Source: Massilia endophytica
Lineage (GTDB): Bacteria > Pseudomonadota > Gammaproteobacteria > Burkholderiales > Burkholderiaceae_D
Direction of reading: 5' to 3'
Length of the DNA: 64,000 bases
Assembly (NCBI RefSeq): GCF_021165955.1
Contig: NZ_CP088952.1
Span: 1,426,001 to 1,490,000, forward strand
Position 1 is the stretch's first letter, and each line of letters starts with the position of its first letter. The position numbers and the translations under genes are program-made. The notes under the pieces are model-generated. The model did no database searches. It saw only the letters and a program-made list of their open reading frames with translations, and was not told the origin of the DNA. This document shows, piece after piece, positions 16,630-24,309 of this stretch.

Positions 16630-17604
16630 ATGACCAAAACCACATTCCTCAATTTTGAACAGCCAATCGCAGAGCTGGATTCCAAGATTGAAGAGCTGCG
16701 CTTCGTGCAGGACGATTCCGCCGTCGACATCTCGGAAGAGATCGACCGCCTGGCCAAGAAGAGCCAGCAGCTGACCAAAGACATCTACGCCAAACTGACT
16801 CCCTGGCAAGTTGCCCAGATCGCCCGCCACCCGCAGCGTCCATACACCATGGACTATGTGAACGAAATCTTCACCGACTTCCACGAACTGCACGGCGACC
16901 GCACCTATGCGGACGACCAGTCCATCGTGGGCGGCCTGGCCCGCTTCAACGGCCAGCCCTGCATGGTCATCGGCCACCAGAAAGGCCGCGACACGAAAGA
17001 GCGCGCCATGCGCAACTTCGGCATGCCCAAGCCCGAAGGCTACCGCAAGGCCATGCGCCTGATGAAGCTGGCTGAAAAATTCAATCTGCCCATCTTCACC
17101 TTCGTGGACACCCCCGGCGCCTTCCCCGGCATCGATGCCGAAGAGCGCGGCCAGTCCGAAGCCATCGGCCACAACCTGTACGTGATGGCCGAGCTGAAAG
17201 TGCCCCTGATCGCCACCATCATCGGCGAAGGAGGCTCCGGCGGCGCGCTGGCGATTGCCGTGGGCGACGCCGTGCTGATGCTGCAATACGCCACCTATTC
17301 CGTGATTTCGCCCGAAGGCTGCGCCTCCATCCTGTGGAAGACCGCCGAGCGCGCGGCCGACGCGGCCGAGGCCCTGGGCCTGACGGCGCACCGCCTCAAG
17401 GCCATCGGCCTGATCGACAAGATCGTCAACGAGCCCCTGGGCGGCGCCCACCGCGACCCGAAAGAGATGGCCAAGCTGCTCAAGCGCGCGCTGGCCGACA
17501 GCCTGCGCCAGTTCCAGGGCATGAAGACCAAGGACCTGCTCGAAGCCCGCCACGAAAAGCTCATGGGCTACGGCAAATTCAAGGAAACCACCCCGCAGGA
17601 GTAA
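16630..17604 (+). CDS. accA: Acetyl-CoA carboxylase carboxyltransferase subunit alpha
   Basis: A 324-residue crotonase-fold carboxyltransferase alpha subunit, forming alpha2beta2 with AccD and transferring CO2 from biotin-carrier protein to acetyl-CoA in the first step of fatty-acid synthesis. Typical stretches are FLNFEQPIAELDSKIEEL, YTMDYVNEIFTDFHELHGDR, FVDTPGAFPGIDAEERGQSE, IGEGGSGGALAIAVGD and SPEGCASILWK. A strong GGAGG ribosome site precedes the ATG. It is followed by a GGGGACAGACCCC palindrome and tilS. Confidence 0.97.
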   Translation: MTKTTFLNFEQPIAELDSKIEELRFVQDDSAVDISEEIDRLAKKSQQLTKDIYAKLTPWQVAQIARHPQRPYTMDYVNEIFTDFHELHGDRTYADDQSIVGGLARFNGQPCMVIGHQKGRDTKERAMRNFGMPKPEGYRKAMRLMKLAEKFNLPIFTFVDTPGAFPGIDAEERGQSEAIGHNLYVMAELKVPLIATIIGEGGSGGALAIAVGDAVLMLQYATYSVISPEGCASILWKTAERAADAAEALGLTAHRLKAIGLIDKIVNEPLGGAHRDPKEMAKLLKRALADSLRQFQGMKTKDLLEARHEKLMGYGKFKETTPQE

Positions 17605-17614
17605 TCCCGGGCAA

Positions 17615-17648
17615 TATTTCTTAAATGGGGACAGACCCCTTTAAGAAA
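17615..17648. repeat. Second GGGGACAGACCCC palindromic element
   Basis: The core GGGG-ACAGA-CCCC is flanked by ATTTCTTAAA on the left and its exact complement TTTAAGAAAT on the right, with one unpaired T. It starts 10 nt after the accA stop and ends 10 nt before the tilS start. The core equals that at 4515-4527. Confidence 0.75.
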
Positions 17649-17658
17649 TTCCAAGCTG

Positions 17659-19035
17659 ATGAAGCATCCTTCGCTCCCTGACCTGCTGGCCCAGTCGCTC
17701 GCCGCGCTGCCAGCAGGCGCAGCGGAGCAGGGCATCGCCGTCGCCTACAGCGGCGGCCTCGATTCCTCCGTTCTGCTGCACCTGCTGCACATCGGCGGCG
17801 CCGCCAAACTTTACGCCTTCCACATCCACCACGGCCTGAGCCCTAATGCGGACGCCTGGGAAGCCCATTGCGCCGCCGAGTGCGCGCGCCTCGGCATCGC
17901 CTTCGCCGCGCGGCGCGTCGAGCTCAACGCCGACGGCTCGGGCACCGAAGCCTCCGCCCGCAAGGCCCGCTACGCCGCATTGGGCCAGCTCTGCCGCGAG
18001 CATGGCGTCAAGCTGCTGCTGACCGCCCACCATCTGGACGACCAGGCCGAAACCGTGCTACTGCAACTGCTGCGCGGGGCCGGTCCCGCCGGCCTCTCCG
18101 GCATGGACGCCTTCAACACCGCGCCCGAGCTGCTGCAGAACGAAGACCTGCTGCTGGCCCGCCCCCTGCTGCAGGCCGCGCGCGCCCAGCTGGAAGGCTT
18201 CGTGAAGGAGCAGGGCATCGGCCACATCGAGGACGAATCCAACGCCGACCCGCGCTACGCGCGCAACGCCCTGCGCCACGGTGTGATGCCGCTGCTGGCC
18301 CAATCCTTCCCCGGTTTCCAGGAACGCTTCGCGCGCAGTGCACGGCACGCGCAATCGGCCCAGCGCCTGCTCACCGACCTCGCGGCCGAGGACCTGCGCA
18401 AGGTCCTCGCCGAAGGCAGCATCGATCTGGCAGCCCTGGCGGCTGTCAGCGAAGACCGCCGCGCCAACCTCCTGCGCCACTGGTTTGCCGAGCGCCAGAT
18501 CCGCATTCCCTCCGCCGCCTGGCTGGCCGAGATGATGGGGCAGGCCCTGACCGCCCGCGACGACGCCAACCTGCGCGTCACCCATCCCGACTGCGAAGTG
18601 CGGCGGCACCGCGGCCGCCTGCACCTGGTGCCGAAGCAGCGCACGCTGGCAGGCACGCGCGAGGACCAGTTCGACGACAAGCCCGGCCAGCACTTCCGCT
18701 GGTCCGGCGAGCCCTCGATCGCCTTCCCGGCCTACGGCGGCACGCTCCATTTCGAGCGAGCGGAGGAGGGCCTGGACGCCGGCTGGCTGCGCGACCAGCT
18801 CCTCACCATCGAATTCCGGCGCGGCGGCGAACGCCTCAAACCGGCCGCCAACCGGCCCACCCGCAACCTCAAGCACCACTACCAGTCGCTCGGTGTCCCG
18901 GCCTGGGAGCGCGAGCGTTCGCCCGTCGTCAGCATTCCGGGACAGCTCCTCTTCGCCGCGGGCATCGGCATGGATTGCCATAAATTGACCATAGGTCCCG
19001 GCGATCGTATCGTTTTTCGGTGGTCTGCCGAATAA
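17659..19035 (+). CDS. tilS: tRNA(Ile)-lysidine synthase
   Basis: A 458-residue N-type ATP pyrophosphatase that converts C34 of tRNA-Ile(CAU) to lysidine so it reads AUA. The P-loop SGGLDSSVLLHLL (near residue 31) matches SGGxDS; HIHHGLSPNADAWE and LLTAHHLDDQAETVLLQLLRG are family signatures, as is ESNADPRYARNALRH. The C-terminal TilS substrate-binding domain ends VPAWERERSPVVSIPGQLLF. The first M at 17659 is supported by alignment of the start with the family. lysC follows. Confidence 0.95.
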   Translation: MKHPSLPDLLAQSLAALPAGAAEQGIAVAYSGGLDSSVLLHLLHIGGAAKLYAFHIHHGLSPNADAWEAHCAAECARLGIAFAARRVELNADGSGTEASARKARYAALGQLCREHGVKLLLTAHHLDDQAETVLLQLLRGAGPAGLSGMDAFNTAPELLQNEDLLLARPLLQAARAQLEGFVKEQGIGHIEDESNADPRYARNALRHGVMPLLAQSFPGFQERFARSARHAQSAQRLLTDLAAEDLRKVLAEGSIDLAALAAVSEDRRANLLRHWFAERQIRIPSAAWLAEMMGQALTARDDANLRVTHPDCEVRRHRGRLHLVPKQRTLAGTREDQFDDKPGQHFRWSGEPSIAFPAYGGTLHFERAEEGLDAGWLRDQLLTIEFRRGGERLKPAANRPTRNLKHHYQSLGVPAWERERSPVVSIPGQLLFAAGIGMDCHKLTIGPGDRIVFRWSAE

Positions 19036-19054
19036 AGCTCAGCTACCCCTGCAA

Positions 19055-19076
19055 TTTGGCATGTAGATATGCCAAA
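19055..19076. repeat. Inverted repeat in the lysC leader
   Basis: TTTGGCAT and ATGCCAAA form a perfect 8-bp stem with a 6-nt loop, 20 bp after the tilS stop. No T-tract follows, so it is a weak terminator candidate at best. Confidence 0.4.
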
Positions 19077-19103
19077 GCTGTATATAGTTGTAACTTTTTC
19101 GAC

Positions 19104-19132
19104 TTGTCCTTTTGCACTGCACCATGTAGAGT
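19104..19132 (+). promoter_or_regulatory. Candidate sigma-70 promoter of lysC
   Basis: TTGTCC (19104-19109), a 17-bp spacer, then TAGAGT (19127-19132), 36 bp before the lysC ATG. Two mismatches in each hexamer at most; predicted by eye. Confidence 0.4.
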
Positions 19133-19167
19133 TAGTGGTTCTGTTTACCCTCAACCGAATTCAAGTT

Positions 19168-20415
19168 ATGGCTTTAATCGTTCACAAATACGGCGGGACG
19201 TCGATGGGATCGACGGAACGCATCAAGAACGTCGCGCGCCGTGTCGCCAAGTGGCACGATGCGGGACACCAGGTGGTGGTGGTGCCGTCCGCCATGTCCG
19301 GCGAGACCAACCGTCTGATTGCGCTGGCCAAGGAAGTGCAGAACCCGCCCGACCCGCGCGAGCTGGACATGATTGCCTCTACTGGCGAGCAGGTGTCCGT
19401 GGGCCTGCTGTCGATGGCGCTGCAGGCGATCGGCAAACAGGCCGTGTCGTATGCGGGCTGGCAGGTAGGCATCAAGACCGACTCCGCCTTCACCAAGGCG
19501 CGCATCCAGTCGATTGACGACGCGCGCGTGCGCAAGGACCTGGACGACGGCAAGATCGTGGTCATCACCGGTTTCCAGGGCGTGGACGAGAACGACAACA
19601 TTGCCACCCTGGGCCGCGGCGGCTCCGACACCTCGGCCGTGGCCATTGCCGCCGCCCTGAAAGCGGACGAATGCCTGATCTACACCGACGTGGACGGCGT
19701 CTACACCACCGACCCGCGCGTGGTTTCCGAAGCGCGCCGGCTGAAGGCGATCACGTTCGAAGAGATGCTGGAACTGGCCTCGCTCGGTTCCAAAGTGCTG
19801 CAGACCCGCTCCGTGGAATTTGCCGGCAACTACCGCGTCCCGACCCGCGTGCTGTCCTCGCTGACCGATCCGTTGATGGATCTGGCCGAGGAAGCCAGCT
19901 CGGGCACCCTGATTTCGTTTGAGGAAGACACCAATATGGAACAAGCAGTTATCTCCGGCATCGCCTTCAACCGTGACGAAGCCAAAATCTCCGTGATGGG
20001 CGTGCCGGACCGTCCGGGCGTGGCCTACCACATCCTGGGCCCGGTGGCCGATGCCAACATCGAAGTGGACATGATCATCCAGAACCAGAGCGTGGATGGC
20101 AAGACCGACTTCACCTTCACCGTTTCGCGCAACGACTACAACAAGGCGATTGAAGCGCTGAACGCGCAGAAGGAAGCGATCGGCTTCTCCAGCCTGATCG
20201 GCGACGCCAAGGTGTCGAAGATTTCGGTGGTGGGTGTGGGCATGCGTTCGCACGTGGGCGTGGCGTCGAAGATGTTCCAGACGCTGGCCGACGAGACCAT
20301 CAACATCATGATGATATCGACCAGCGAGATCAAGATTTCCGTGCTGATTGACGAGAAATACATGGAACTGGCGGTGCGTGCGCTGCACAAAGCGTTCGAG
20401 TTGGAAAAAGAATAA
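19168..20415 (+). CDS. lysC: Aspartate kinase, lysine/threonine-sensitive type
   Basis: A 415-residue monofunctional aspartokinase, first step of lysine, threonine and methionine synthesis. The kinase domain starts with IVHKYGGTSMGS; TGFQGVDENDNIATLGRGGSDT and the DVDGVYTTDPR motif follow. Two C-terminal ACT domains carry the feedback site (ISVMGVPDRPGVAYHILG, KISVVGVGMRSHVGVASKMF). ATG 19168 is chosen because it gives the conserved N-terminus; upstream in-frame codons are leader. An internal in-frame ATG at 19936 (Met257) has a GAGGAAG ribosome site 8 nt upstream and sits exactly before the ACT region, as in alpha2beta2 aspartokinases with an internally initiated beta subunit. Confidence 0.96.
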   Translation: MALIVHKYGGTSMGSTERIKNVARRVAKWHDAGHQVVVVPSAMSGETNRLIALAKEVQNPPDPRELDMIASTGEQVSVGLLSMALQAIGKQAVSYAGWQVGIKTDSAFTKARIQSIDDARVRKDLDDGKIVVITGFQGVDENDNIATLGRGGSDTSAVAIAAALKADECLIYTDVDGVYTTDPRVVSEARRLKAITFEEMLELASLGSKVLQTRSVEFAGNYRVPTRVLSSLTDPLMDLAEEASSGTLISFEEDTNMEQAVISGIAFNRDEAKISVMGVPDRPGVAYHILGPVADANIEVDMIIQNQSVDGKTDFTFTVSRNDYNKAIEALNAQKEAIGFSSLIGDAKVSKISVVGVGMRSHVGVASKMFQTLADETINIMMISTSEIKISVLIDEKYMELAVRALHKAFELEKE

Positions 20416-20442
20416 ATATTTCGGAAAAAACTGCCGATTGCC

Positions 20443-20471
20443 TTGACCAAAGTGGTTGGGGCCATTACTAT
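20443..20471 (+). promoter_or_regulatory. Promoter of tRNA-Ser
   Basis: TTGACC (20443-20448), a 17-bp spacer and TACTAT (20466-20471) lie 63 bp upstream of the mature tRNA. Spacing and hexamers fit sigma-70 well. Confidence 0.55.
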
Positions 20472-20534
20472 GGCGGTCGTCCTGAACTGGCACAGCAATG
20501 TGGAAGAGAAGGGCGATAGTTGAGAGATCAGCTA

Positions 20535-20627
20535 GGAGACGTGGCCGAGTGGCCGAAGGCACTTCCCTGCTAAGGAAGCATACGGGCAAAACCTGTATCG
20601 TGGGTTCGAATCCCACCGTCTCCGCCA
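20535..20627 (+). tRNA. tRNA-Ser (anticodon GCT)
   Basis: A 93-nt class II tRNA with encoded CCA. The acceptor GGAGACG pairs with CGTCTCC, the anticodon stem-loop is CTTCC-CTGCTAA-GGAAG (anticodon GCT, reading AGC/AGU), there is a long variable arm (TACGGGCAAAACCTGTA) and a T-loop GGTTCGAATCC. The T-arm and acceptor 3' half are also one arm of a long inverted repeat (20605-20698). Confidence 0.96.
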
Positions 20628-20698
20628 GGAACAAATAAAAAAGCCTCCCCTGCGGGAGGCTTTTTTATTTGTTCCGGACGGAGCCGGTGGGATTCGAA
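20605..20698. repeat. 45-bp inverted repeat spanning tRNA-Ser 3' end and terminator
   Basis: The left arm (20605-20649) runs from the T-loop of tRNA-Ser through CCA to the terminator stem. The right arm (20654-20698) is its reverse complement with three mismatches in 45 positions, so the far end holds an inverted copy of the T-arm (complement of TTCGAATCCCACCG). The loop is CTGC. Confidence 0.85.
20637..20670 (+). terminator. Rho-independent terminator after tRNA-Ser
   Basis: GCCTCCC (20643-20649) pairs with GGGAGGC (20654-20660) around a 4-nt loop, followed by TTTTTT and flanked by A-rich sequence on the other side, so it could work in both directions. Confidence 0.85.
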
Positions 20699-20917
20699 GA
20701 CCGGGCCCTACCGGGCCCGGGCTCTCCGAATCGCCAGTTTGCTGCCGCTGCGCGGCAGCCCCGCGCGCCGAGGGCGCGCGACGCATGCACCGTCTAGAGC
20801 TGAGGCCGGCAGGGCGCGCTTCAATCCCCATCAACTCGGAATTGCATCGCAAGAAACGGGTTGGGCGGCTGTACCTGCGCCTATACGATTGCTCCAGTTT
20901 TTTCTGGAGGAGTTGTG
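20699..20917. other. Structured intergenic region before the porin gene
   Basis: It contains repeated GGGCCC palindromes around 20703-20720, a GCTGCCGC/GCGGCAGC hairpin near 20742-20760 and a GCGCGCC/GGGCGCGC pair near 20762-20778. No coding frame is convincing. A GGAGG ribosome site at its end serves the porin gene. Confidence 0.4.
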
Positions 20918-21973
20918 ATGCGATACCCAACCGTTTCAATACCGGCGCTGCGCGTTGTCCTGGCAGCGGGCCTGGCCTTGCCATGCATGCCGTGCCTGGC
21001 CGCCGGGTGGCAGCTGCACGGTCACCTGGGTGTCAGCCTGTCTTCGATTGGAGGCGCCGCCTCGATGGGCGACGACATGTTCGATGCCTCCGCACTCCGG
21101 CTCACGCTGGACGAAGCCTTGGCGGGAGGCGTCCGCTTGATCGCCAGGATGTCCGTTCAGGCCGATGTTTCGGACGGGGCGGCAGGGTTCACGGGCCTCG
21201 ACCAGAGCATACTGGGCTTGCAATGGGAGCGCGGCGTGACCATAACCGTCGGGCGGCAGTACAGCAGCGCCATCGACAGCATTGCCGATTTCCTCGACGT
21301 GTTCGAAGTGGGCGGCTCGAGCGTACATGTCCTGCCACTGGCCCTCTTGGCCACTAACCGTTTCGACGGTTTCGCGGGCAAACAGAATGGCTCAGTGAAA
21401 CTGCGCTGGCAGGCTACGCCCGAGTGGCATGTTAGCGTGAGCGCGGCCGACGCCAGCCACGGCGCGGGGCGCAGCGAGAGTGCTGCCGTGCAGTACCGCG
21501 CCGGCGCCTGTGCGGGGGCCGCGCTGACGCTGCGCAATCGAGGACCGTCGGGCGCGGGCAGGCAGGATGTCGCCGGCGCCGGCGGCCATTGCAAGCTGGG
21601 CGCCGTCCAGCTTTACGCCGCGCTGTACCGTATGCGCCTGGCACAGCCGGACGCAGGATGGCGGGAACGGCACGACATGGCGCATGCCGGTTTGCGGCTG
21701 CCTCTGGACGCGTCGAGCACCCTGGCCGCGGGGTATTACCTCGACCGCGGGGCGGAACTGAATGGGGTGGCCGGTCGCGCCGGGGCCAAGCAAACCTTCG
21801 CCGCCACGCTGACCCACAATCTCGGCCTGCGCGCCCGCCTCTATGTGGCGGCCTTTAGCAACGGCTACACCGGCGGTTACCGCGACGAAATCTGGAATAT
21901 CCGCTTCCTGGGGCGGCTGGCCGGCGCCGCTCGCGTGCGCGGCGTGGCGCTGGGCGGCGGCCTGGACTTCTGA
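20918..21973 (+). CDS. Gram-negative porin-like outer-membrane protein
   Basis: A 351-residue exported protein. A signal peptide (RYPTVSIPALRVVLAAGLALPCMPCLAA, cleaved before GWQL) precedes amphipathic beta-strand repeats typical of the betaproteobacterial general porin family (DASALRLTLDEALAGGVRL, GLQWERGVTITVGRQYSSA, RFDGFAGKQNGSVKLRWQA, HNLGLRARLYVAAFSNGY). The C-terminus ends LGGGLDF, with the terminal Phe required for BAM insertion. It forms a presumed trimeric diffusion channel of unknown selectivity. ATG 20918 is preferred because GGAGG precedes it by 7 nt and it opens with the signal peptide. Confidence 0.8.
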   Translation: MRYPTVSIPALRVVLAAGLALPCMPCLAAGWQLHGHLGVSLSSIGGAASMGDDMFDASALRLTLDEALAGGVRLIARMSVQADVSDGAAGFTGLDQSILGLQWERGVTITVGRQYSSAIDSIADFLDVFEVGGSSVHVLPLALLATNRFDGFAGKQNGSVKLRWQATPEWHVSVSAADASHGAGRSESAAVQYRAGACAGAALTLRNRGPSGAGRQDVAGAGGHCKLGAVQLYAALYRMRLAQPDAGWRERHDMAHAGLRLPLDASSTLAAGYYLDRGAELNGVAGRAGAKQTFAATLTHNLGLRARLYVAAFSNGYTGGYRDEIWNIRFLGRLAGAARVRGVALGGGLDF

Positions 21974-22108
21974 GTCCACCCGCACCTGCTTGCAATCCCG
22001 CCACATTTGTCACTCCCACCCTCGGGCTCTCCGGTCTTAGCATCCCAATGATACGAACGCTCCTGCGCGCAGTCCGTGCGCAGTGGGCGGGCACAACAGG
22101 GGTTTGGG

Positions 22109-22279
22109 ATGAAACATGGAATCTTCGCACCGGTAGCAATGGCACTCGCGCCGCTCGCGCTGGCGGCCGTGGTATCCACCGATGAATTCGCCCAGGCTGC
22201 CAGCGTGGAGGCCAGGGGCCTGGATGCGCTGCGTTGCGAAGTGCTGGCTGCGAACGCCAGCAAGGTAACGAAGCAATGA
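22109..22279 (+). CDS. 56-residue exported peptide coupled to the RND operon
   Basis: A small reading frame with a convincing signal-like N-terminus (KHGIFAPVAMALAPLALAAVV) followed by FAQAASVEARGLDALRCEV and ending KVTKQ. Its TGA overlaps the ATG of the following hydrolase-like gene (ATGA), indicating translational coupling. Possibly it is the severed N-terminus of that gene: its last residues KQ are repeated as the start MKQ of the next frame, and an 8-nt insertion (AATGAAAC) would account for the split. A real small secreted protein is the alternative. Confidence 0.5.
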   Translation: MKHGIFAPVAMALAPLALAAVVSTDEFAQAASVEARGLDALRCEVLAANASKVTKQ

Positions 22280-23097
22280 AACAGGAGGGACTGGCATTCC
22301 TGGCATCCGACCTGACACTGCGCGACATCGAAGTCCGCGGCTCGGAAGGTCCGCTGGCGGCACGCCTGTTCACGGCAGGCAGCGTGCGCAAGCGCGACAC
22401 GCTGATCGTGTTCTTCCATGGCGGAGGCTTTGTCGGCGGCTCGATTGACCAGGGCAACGCGTTCCTGGGCCAGCTCGTCAGCATCAACACGAATGCTGTG
22501 GGCCTCGCGCCCGCATATACGTTAGCCCCCAGCAAGCCCTTCCCGGTGGCCGTGGAAGATGCGCATGCCGTGCTGGGCTGGGCGAAGAAGAACAAGGCCA
22601 AGCTGAGCTGGAGCGGAAGCCGTCTGGTGGTGGCCGGTGTCGAGGCGGGCGCTAATCTGGCAGCGGTAGCAGCGCTGATGGCGCGCGACCGTGGCGGCCC
22701 GCCGCTTGCCGCCCAGGTGCTGATCACGCCAATGCTCGACCCCGGCCTTACCACCTCCTCGATGCGCAGCATGCCGAGCAGCCAGGGCAAGGCCGCTAGG
22801 GCCGAGCAATATGCCGCAGCCTACCGCAACTATCTGCCAAACGCAGCTGACCGTACCCATCCGTACGCCTCGCCGCTGCAAGCGAGCCGCCTGAAAAACC
22901 TGCCGCCAGCATTCATCGTCTCCGCCGAGGAAGACCCCCTGCGCGACGAAGCCGAACAATACGGCGCAAAGCTGATCGCCTGCGGCGTGACCACCACCGT
23001 CAAGCGCCTGCCGCCGGTGCCGCCGGGAGGTGACTGGCTCCGCATGCTGGCCATGGACGAAGCCACTCAACATCATTTTTTCTTAGCAGAGGAATAG
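22276..23097 (+). CDS. Alpha/beta-hydrolase fold protein lacking its catalytic Ser and His (pseudoenzyme)
   Basis: A 273-residue protein of the hormone-sensitive-lipase/alpha-beta hydrolase-3 type. The oxyanion motif FFHGGGFVGGS is intact near residue 42, and the acid loop AEEDPLRDEAEQYGAKL is recognisable. The nucleophile elbow, normally GDSAGG, reads GVEAGA, so the Ser is Glu; where HGF should be the sequence is PVPPGGDWLRM, so the catalytic His is missing too. Ester hydrolysis is therefore unlikely. It is coupled to the upstream peptide and lies 3 bp before the RND adaptor gene, so it is probably part of the efflux operon, perhaps as a binding or regulatory protein. It has no signal peptide of its own. 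Confidence 0.75.
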   Translation: MKQEGLAFLASDLTLRDIEVRGSEGPLAARLFTAGSVRKRDTLIVFFHGGGFVGGSIDQGNAFLGQLVSINTNAVGLAPAYTLAPSKPFPVAVEDAHAVLGWAKKNKAKLSWSGSRLVVAGVEAGANLAAVAALMARDRGGPPLAAQVLITPMLDPGLTTSSMRSMPSSQGKAARAEQYAAAYRNYLPNAADRTHPYASPLQASRLKNLPPAFIVSAEEDPLRDEAEQYGAKLIACGVTTTVKRLPPVPPGGDWLRMLAMDEATQHHFFLAEE

Positions 23098-23100
23098 AAC

Positions 23101-24297
23101 ATGAACAGATTCAAGGAACTCACAGGAAGGGGCCGGCCGCTGGCCGCAGCGCTGGCGGCGGCAGGTCTTGCAGCGGCTGCGCTGTCCGGATGCGACAGTG
23201 CCAAGGGCAAGGCCGCGGAAGCGCCCGCCGCAGGCGGGCCGCCAATCTCCGCTGCCACCGTCATCGAAAAGCAGGTCTCGGAAACGCAGGAATTCTCCGG
23301 CCGCCTGGAAGCCATCGACCGCGTCGAGATCCGCGCCCGCGTCAGCGGCTTCATCACGGCGGTGAACTTCAAGCCGGGCAGCGAAGTGAAGAAAGGCGAT
23401 GTGCTGTTCGTGATCGACCAGCGTCCGTACGCCGCCGAAGCCGCGCGCGCGGAAGCTGCCGCCAACTCGGCCCGCGCCCGCGCCGACCTGGCCCGCCTGG
23501 AACTGGCGCGTGCCGAGCGCCTGCTGGCCGATAAAGCCATCGCCCAGCGCGAGTTCGACGAGCGCGCATCGGCCCAGAAGGAGCTCGACGCCAACGCCCG
23601 CGCAGCCCAGGCCCAGTATGAAGCCGCGAAACTGAACCTGGCTTACACCCAGGTGGTCTCGCCGATCAACGGCCGCGTATCGAAAGCCGAAATCACCGTC
23701 GGCAACCTGGTGGACGCTTCCGCCGTGCTGACCTCCGTGGTCTCCATGGACAGGATCTACGCCAGCTTCGACGGGGACGAGAGCACCTACCTGCGCGTGG
23801 GCTCCCAGGCCCACAAGGGCCAGCCGGTGGTGGTGAAGGTCGGCCTGGCCAATGAAGAAGGCTTCCCGCATGAGGGCAAGCTGGAATTCGTGGACAACCA
23901 GCTTGACCCGCAGACCGGCAGCGTGCGCATGCGCGCCACCTTCGCCAACGAAGACCGTGCGCTGGCGCCCGGCCTGTTCGCGAGGGTGCAGCTGGGCGGC
24001 GGCGCGGACCACAGCAACGCGATCCTCATCAGCGACCGCGCCGTTGGCACGGACCAGAACCGCAAGTTCGTGTTCGTGGTGGACAAGGACAGCAAGGCTG
24101 AATACCGCCCCGTGAAGCTCGGCCCGACGGTGGACGGCCTGCGCGTGGTACGCGAAGGCCTGAAGCCGGGCGAGAAGATCGTGGTCAACGGCCTGCAGCG
24201 CGTGCGTCCGGGTGCTCCGGTCACGGCGCACCCCGTCGCCATGGATGCCAAGGTTGCCGCCGCCGATACCGGCACGACGGCGACATCCAAACAATAA
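23101..24297 (+). CDS. RND efflux periplasmic adaptor (MexE-like)
   Basis: A 398-residue membrane-fusion protein, lipid-anchored: signal LAAALAAAGLAAAALSGC with the lipobox Cys near residue 30. The lipoyl halves (EIRARVSGFITAVNFKPG and NLAYTQVVSPINGRVSK) flank an alpha-hairpin coiled coil (AARAEAAANSARARADLARLE... QKELDANARAAQAQYEAA). Beta-barrel and membrane-proximal domains follow. It bridges the inner-membrane pump and outer-membrane channel encoded downstream. The gene order adaptor-pump-channel and the sequence style match MexEF-OprN-type systems. Confidence 0.93.
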   Translation: MNRFKELTGRGRPLAAALAAAGLAAAALSGCDSAKGKAAEAPAAGGPPISAATVIEKQVSETQEFSGRLEAIDRVEIRARVSGFITAVNFKPGSEVKKGDVLFVIDQRPYAAEAARAEAAANSARARADLARLELARAERLLADKAIAQREFDERASAQKELDANARAAQAQYEAAKLNLAYTQVVSPINGRVSKAEITVGNLVDASAVLTSVVSMDRIYASFDGDESTYLRVGSQAHKGQPVVVKVGLANEEGFPHEGKLEFVDNQLDPQTGSVRMRATFANEDRALAPGLFARVQLGGGADHSNAILISDRAVGTDQNRKFVFVVDKDSKAEYRPVKLGPTVDGLRVVREGLKPGEKIVVNGLQRVRPGAPVTAHPVAMDAKVAAADTGTTATSKQ

Positions 24298-24309
24298 AGG
24301 AACAAGGCG

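Noticed and set aside
19036..19167. Lysine riboswitch (L-box) in the lysC leader
   Set aside because: The 132-bp leader is too short for an L-box and shows only one 8-bp hairpin and a promoter-like pair.
20605..20698. Integration (att) site in tRNA-Ser
   Set aside because: The second copy of the tRNA 3' end is inverted and only 4 nt away; a genomic island would leave a direct repeat at a distance.
22280..22300. AGGAGG at 22283-22288 as ribosome site for a later start of the hydrolase
   Set aside because: No ATG, GTG or TTG at a suitable distance in frame; coupling through ATGA at 22276 is simpler.
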